Assembly (NCBI GenBank): GCA_016218095.1 | Contig: JACREV010000089.1 | Span: 1 to 8,580 of the forward strand | Origin: Deltaproteobacteria bacterium | Lineage (GTDB): Bacteria; Desulfobacterota; GWC2-55-46 | DNA: 8,580 bases | Reading direction: 5' to 3' | Part shown: positions 5,113-8,580 of the stretch, piece by piece | Layout of the letters: each line of letters starts with the position of its first letter | Numbering within the stretch: position 1 is the first letter of the stretch | Notes under the pieces: model-generated | The model's database searches: none | Seen by the model: the letters and a program-made list of their open reading frames with translations, nothing else | What the model was told of the DNA's origin: nothing | Position numbers and translations under genes: made by a program

Positions 5113-5490
5113 TTGAAAGAACACACCTTTTCCAAGGCAGAGAGGCTTTTAAAGCCTGAGGAGTTCACGAGGGCCCGGAAGCTTGGGAAGAGGTATTCCA
5201 CAAAAAGCCTCCGGGTGGATGTCTTTCCGAACGAGCTTGGAACAAGAAGGCTCGGCCTCTCCGTAAGCGCAAAGGTCGGCGGCGCCGTCGTAAGGAACAG
5301 GGTAAAAAGGCTCTTACGGGAGTTTTTCAGGCTGAACAAGGGTCTTTTCCCGGAGTCCTCCGACATACTGGTAACAGTAAGGAGCGCCGAGGGGCTTAAG
5401 CGCCTCAAGGACGTGGAAGCGGAGCTCAAGTCCATCGGGGCTTTCAAGGGTGCTCAAAAGGTAAGGGATACAAAGGAGCGGGGCCAATAA
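5113..5490 (+). CDS. rnpA: Ribonuclease P protein component
   Basis: Basic protein that partners the RnpB RNA to cleave the 5' leader from precursor tRNAs. It has 125 residues, usual for the family. The start is TTG at 5113, with AAGGG at 5103-5107 five bases upstream. No ATG or GTG lies between it and the in-frame TAG at 5080-5082, and the N-terminus from here (HTFSKAERLLKPEEF, 4-18) matches the family. The RNR signature is intact: VVRNRVKRLLRE (59-70). The C-terminal tail (about 110-125) is polar and variable. The stop TAA overlaps the ATG of yidD by one base (TAATG), so the two are translationally coupled. A rare start codon plus the hairpin upstream fits the low RnpA need relative to L34. 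Confidence 0.96.
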   Translation: MKEHTFSKAERLLKPEEFTRARKLGKRYSTKSLRVDVFPNELGTRRLGLSVSAKVGGAVVRNRVKRLLREFFRLNKGLFPESSDILVTVRSAEGLKRLKDVEAELKSIGAFKGAQKVRDTKERGQ

Positions 5491-5753
5491 TGCTCAGAAG
5501 GCCGCTCATGTGGCTCGTCTTTTTTTACAAGCGCGCGATCTCGCCCGTGCTCCCGCCCTCCTGCAGGTTTTATCCGACATGTTCCGATTACGCGTACAGG
5601 GCGATCGAGAGCCACGGCGCGTACTCCGGCGTTGTCCTTGCCGTTAAAAGAATACTCAAGTGCCACCCCTACCACCCCGGCGGCTTCGACCCGGTCCCGG
5701 AGACGGACATCGGCTCCGCTCTTCGGGGCGTCGATAAAAAAGAAAAGGCTTAA
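5490..5753 (+). CDS. yidD: Membrane protein insertion efficiency factor YidD
   Basis: Small inner-face membrane-associated protein that assists YidC-dependent insertion; its exact mechanism is not settled. The 87 residues carry the family signature: PPSCRFYPTCSDYA (22-35), HGAYSG (42-47), LKCHPYHPGG (56-65) and FDPVP (66-70), with cysteines 25, 31 and 58. The N-terminus is amphipathic (LMWLVFFYKRAISP, 6-19), consistent with membrane contact. AAGGAG at 5473-5478 is 11 bases before the start, a little long, but the one-base overlap with rnpA allows coupling. yidC starts 14 bp after its stop, the classic order. Confidence 0.96.
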   Translation: MLRRPLMWLVFFYKRAISPVLPPSCRFYPTCSDYAYRAIESHGAYSGVVLAVKRILKCHPYHPGGFDPVPETDIGSALRGVDKKEKA

Positions 5754-5767
5754 GAAGGCTTAAAAAA

Positions 5768-7363
5768 ATGGACAAGAGACTCATCTACGCAATAGTCCTT
5801 TCCATGGGGGTGATGTTAGGCTACCCCTATGTGGTCAATTGGATAAACCCCCCGAAACCCAAGACAGAGACCGCCGTAACTGAAAAGAAGACCGAGGCCG
5901 TACCGGGCGAGACAGCCCCGGGCGCGGCCCCTTCCGTCCAGGCTGAGCCCAAGGCCGCCCCTGAAAAGTCCGTAAAAGAGACCCTTACAACCGTCGATAC
6001 CCCGCTTGTAAAAGCGACGTTCTCGAACGTCGGCGGAGGCGTGAAGAGGTGGGAGCTTAAGAAGTACGAGGCTTCGATAAAGGACGCTTCCAGGGGCGTG
6101 AACCTCGCCGAGTCGGTAGCGCGGATGGGGTCTCTTTCCACCTTCATAAGGCCCGCCGGGGGCGCGGCTGAAAACGTCGTCCTCGAGGCGGCTTCAACCG
6201 ATGTCGTCGTCGAGCCCCAGGGCGCCGGGGTGCTCGCGTACTCAGGCTCGGCAAAAGGCTTGAGGGTGGATAAGAAGTACAAGTTCACCGGCGAGAGCTA
6301 CCTCGTAGATACAGAGATAACGGTCACGAACAACACGGGGGCCCCGTTCCAGGGCTCGGTAGAGACGGTGCTTGCGGCAAATGTCGCGGGCAAGGACGCA
6401 TCCGGCTATCACACCGGCCCCATCGTGAGCACCTCGAAGGGAAAGCTCACGAGGCAGGCCGCAGACGAGGCGCAAAAGACCGGCGCCGAGGCCCCGCGCT
6501 GGATAGGGCTCGAAAGCAAGTACTTCCTCTCAGCGATAATCCCGTCGCCTGAGCTCCCCCTCAGCTGGTTGAACGAGGTCTCTTCCCCGTCTTCGTCAAA
6601 GGCCACTGTCTCGGCCCCTCTTGCGCTCGCGCCGGGGGAGACGAAGACCGTCGCGTACAGGACCTTCATCGGGCCGAAGGAATACGACCTCCTCCTTTCA
6701 TACAAGGCGGGGCTCGAGGAGTCTATCGAGTTCGGCTGGTTCGCCGTCATAGCCAAACCGTTCCTCGTGGTCCTCAACTTCCTCGAGAGGTATGTAGGCA
6801 ATTACGGCATAGCCATAATCATCCTCACCTTCATCACCAAGGTCGTCTTCTATCCTCTGACGAAGCACAGCCTGAAATCGATGAAGGAGCTCCAGAACAT
6901 ACAGCCCCAGCTCGCGGCCATAAAGGAAAAGTACAAGGACAACAAGGATAAGCAGAACAAGGAGCTCATGGAGCTCTACAAGAGGTACAAGGTGAACCCG
7001 GTCGGCGGGTGCCTGCCGATGATACTCCAGATACCCGTATTCATCGGCCTATATGAGGTCCTCTACGTCGCGATAGAACTCCGGCACGCCCCGTTCTTCC
7101 TCTGGATAATGGACTTGTCCGACAAGGACCCCTACTACATCTCGCCGATCATCATGGGCGCGACGATGTTCCTCCAGCAGAAGATGACGCCGACTACGGT
7201 CGACCCGGCGCAGGCGAAGATAATGCTCATCATGCCGGTCATATTCACATTCATGTTCCTCTCCTTCCCTTCGGGACTCGTCATATACTGGCTTGTGAAC
7301 AACGTGCTCTCCATCGCCCAGCAGTACTATATACAGAGGACCCCGGCGAAGGCCAAGGCGTAA
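5768..7363 (+). CDS. yidC: Membrane protein insertase YidC, Gram-negative type
   Basis: Inner-membrane insertase/chaperone that integrates proteins alone or with SecYEG. The 531 residues have the diderm layout: TM1 at about 5-25, a Pro/Ala/Lys/Glu-rich linker (27-75), a large periplasmic P1 domain (about 76-318), then the conserved core. TM2 lies at about 343-364 (NYGIAIIILTFITKVVFYPL), a charged cytoplasmic hairpin at about 366-408, TM3 at 412-436 (GGCLPMILQIPVF), TM4 near 457-470, and TM5 at 484-512 (with FPSGLVIYW, 500-508). Lys359 stands where E. coli has the groove Arg366, judged by alignment to YPLTK. The tail is short and basic. It is the last gene of the unit, closed by a strong terminator. 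jag, often next, is absent. Confidence 0.97.
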   Translation: MDKRLIYAIVLSMGVMLGYPYVVNWINPPKPKTETAVTEKKTEAVPGETAPGAAPSVQAEPKAAPEKSVKETLTTVDTPLVKATFSNVGGGVKRWELKKYEASIKDASRGVNLAESVARMGSLSTFIRPAGGAAENVVLEAASTDVVVEPQGAGVLAYSGSAKGLRVDKKYKFTGESYLVDTEITVTNNTGAPFQGSVETVLAANVAGKDASGYHTGPIVSTSKGKLTRQAADEAQKTGAEAPRWIGLESKYFLSAIIPSPELPLSWLNEVSSPSSSKATVSAPLALAPGETKTVAYRTFIGPKEYDLLLSYKAGLEESIEFGWFAVIAKPFLVVLNFLERYVGNYGIAIIILTFITKVVFYPLTKHSLKSMKELQNIQPQLAAIKEKYKDNKDKQNKELMELYKRYKVNPVGGCLPMILQIPVFIGLYEVLYVAIELRHAPFFLWIMDLSDKDPYYISPIIMGATMFLQQKMTPTTVDPAQAKIMLIMPVIFTFMFLSFPSGLVIYWLVNNVLSIAQQYYIQRTPAKAKA

Positions 7364-7387
7364 GAAGGGATTAAACCGGCGCGATCG

Positions 7388-7419
7388 AAGGCGGGGACTT
7401 AAGTCCCCGCCTTTTTTTT
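7388..7419 (+). terminator. Strong intrinsic terminator after yidC
   Basis: A perfect 22-bp palindrome (7390-7411), very G+C-rich with TTAA at its centre, extended by A-T pairs at 7388-7389/7412-7413, is followed directly by eight Ts (7412-7419). This is a textbook Rho-independent terminator ending the rpmH-yidC unit. Confidence 0.93.
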
Positions 7420-7448
7420 GTGGCTCCGGAAAGGACTCAGGTGATTTA

Positions 7449-7478
7449 TTGACCAGGGCAACCTTATTTTTATATAAT
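7449..7478 (+). promoter_or_regulatory. Sigma-70-type promoter of mnmE
   Basis: TTGACC (7449-7454) and TATAAT (7473-7478) are separated by 18 bp. The strong terminator lies just upstream, so mnmE needs its own promoter. The predicted start, 6-8 bases after the -10, falls at about 7484-7486, at or just before the ATG (7487). Confidence 0.75.
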
Positions 7479-7486
7479 ATTTATAA

Positions 7487-8580
7487 ATGACCATTCATGA
7501 GACGATAGCCGCTATTTCAACGGCATGGGGAGAAGGCGGGATCGGGATAATCAGGTTGAGCGGGCCCAAGGCCATAGAGACCGCGCTCGGCGTATTCCAC
7601 CCCGCTTCACGCCCCTTGAAGGAGAGGTATCTCCATAACGGCCTCATAAAAGACCCGAGGGGTGCGGTGCTCGACGCCGCCCTCATGGCCTTCATGAGGG
7701 GGCCGAGGTCCGCAACCGGCGAGGACGTCGCAGAGCTCCACTGCCACGGCGGGCCGCTTCTTTTGAAAAAGATCCTGGGAGAGGTATTGAGGCGCGGCGC
7801 TCGGCTCGCCCTGCCCGGAGAGTTCACGAAACGGGCGTTCTTGAACGGCAAGCTCGACCTCTCGCAGGCAGAGGCGGTCATCGACATCATCAGGGCCCAG
7901 ACCGAGGCCGCCTTGAGCTCGGCATCCGGTCGTCTCCAGGGGATGCTCTCAAGGAGGGTCGCGCTTATAAAAGAGGGTCTCCTGGACCTCCTTGCCCATC
8001 TCGAGGCCGAGCTCGATTTTCCCGAGGACGAGATGGACGAGATGCCGAAGGAGGCGGCCTTAAGGGTCCTTGGCGAGACGGGAGAGGCGATAAGGCGCCT
8101 CCTCCTCACCTTTGACGAGGGCAGGGTCATAAGGGACGGCATAAAGGTACTTATACTCGGCAGACCCAACGCCGGCAAATCGAGCCTCTTGAACATCCTT
8201 CTTATGGAGGAGCGCGCCATAGTGACCCCTGTACCGGGCACCACCAGGGACGTGATAGAGGAGGTCGTAAACATAAGGGGCCTGCCAGTCCGGCTAATGG
8301 ACACGGCGGGCTTGCGTGAGACCGGCGACTTCGTCGAGAGGATGGGTGTAGAGGCCGCGCGCTCCAAAATCAAGGACGCCGGACTCGTCATCTATGTAGT
8401 CGACGCCTCCTCGGCAGACCTTGACGAAGACCTCGCTAACCTGGAAGGCCTCAGGGACAAGAAGGTCATAGTGGCGATGAACAAGACCGATATCGCGGGT
8501 ACGAGGGAGGTGCCGGAGTTCGGCGGCTTTAACGTCGCCTTTATCTCGGCGCTTACGGCTGACGGCATAGAGGCCCTGAA
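7487..8580 (+). CDS. mnmE: tRNA modification GTPase MnmE, 3' end outside the window
   Basis: With MnmG it forms the 5-(carboxymethyl)aminomethyl group on wobble U34 of certain tRNAs, using a folate one-carbon unit and GTP hydrolysis. 364 complete codons are visible; the family is about 450-460 residues, so roughly 90 are missing. The N-terminal folate-binding domain opens HETIAAIST (4-12), then GEGGIGIIRLSG (15-26), ELHCHGG (83-89) and LPGEFTKRAFLNGKLDLSQAEA (109-130, quoted as the family hallmark). The helical domain follows (about 125-215). The inserted G domain has G1 GRPNAGKSS (225-233), G2 GTTRD (251-255), G3 DTAG (272-275), G4 NKTD (332-335) and G5 ISA (353-355). The C-terminal helices with the Cys motif lie beyond the edge. 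No Shine-Dalgarno precedes the ATG; see the promoter. The start is set by homology to the family N-terminus. Confidence 0.97.
   Translation, partial: MTIHETIAAISTAWGEGGIGIIRLSGPKAIETALGVFHPASRPLKERYLHNGLIKDPRGAVLDAALMAFMRGPRSATGEDVAELHCHGGPLLLKKILGEVLRRGARLALPGEFTKRAFLNGKLDLSQAEAVIDIIRAQTEAALSSASGRLQGMLSRRVALIKEGLLDLLAHLEAELDFPEDEMDEMPKEAALRVLGETGEAIRRLLLTFDEGRVIRDGIKVLILGRPNAGKSSLLNILLMEERAIVTPVPGTTRDVIEEVVNIRGLPVRLMDTAGLRETGDFVERMGVEAARSKIKDAGLVIYVVDASSADLDEDLANLEGLRDKKVIVAMNKTDIAGTREVPEFGGFNVAFISALTADGIEAL

Noticed and set aside
7495..8391. 298-codon open frame antisense to mnmE
   Set aside because: It is fully covered by the clear mnmE frame with all GTPase motifs. Its translation is Ser/Arg/Pro-rich and low-complexity, as expected from the opposite strand of G+C-rich coding DNA.

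Overview
The window is an ordinary but rearranged bacterial chromosomal core region around a probable replication origin. Every gene is on the + strand. The order is: the 3' end of an unidentified single-pass membrane protein; a hexameric-type glutamate dehydrogenase (gdhA); a gene-free stretch with DnaA boxes; dnaA; dnaN; rpmH; rnpA; yidD; yidC; and the first two thirds or more of mnmE, which runs off the right edge. I see no mobile element, CRISPR array, tRNA or rRNA, and no sign of an undescribed multi-gene system. The most interesting material is in the non-coding gaps.

Organism: YidC carries a large extra-cytoplasmic domain between its first and second membrane segments, which points to a diderm (Gram-negative) cell. 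DNA is G+C-rich, yet ATA (Ile) and AGG (Arg) are favoured codons. Together with the protein style this suggests an uncultured deltaproteobacterium/Desulfobacterota-like lineage. This placement is inference only; no marker here settles it.

Layout: 1-367 holds the partial membrane protein and a strong hairpin before gdhA. 1619-1985 (367 bases, no gene) holds a hairpin after gdhA, an 18-nt A/T-only tract, three DnaA boxes within 32 bp and the dnaA leader. 3336-3587 (252 bases, no gene) separates dnaA and dnaN. It holds four copies of a 9-mer resembling a degenerate DnaA box, a 57-bp imperfect palindrome and a 25-nt A/T-only tract, so it may be a second part of the origin. 4689-4867 carries a promoter and a hairpin leader for rpmH. 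rpmH-rnpA-yidD-yidC form a tight unit closed by a strong intrinsic terminator at 7388-7419. mnmE then has its own promoter so close to its ATG that the mRNA is probably leaderless.

Functionally, DnaA opens the origin and DnaN is the polymerase clamp. RpmH (L34), RnpA (RNase P protein), YidD and YidC supply ribosome assembly, tRNA 5' processing and membrane-protein insertion; MnmE modifies tRNA wobble uridines. In well-studied genomes the rpmH cluster is divergent from dnaA across oriC. Here it lies downstream of dnaN in the same direction, with recF, gyrB and jag absent from their customary places.
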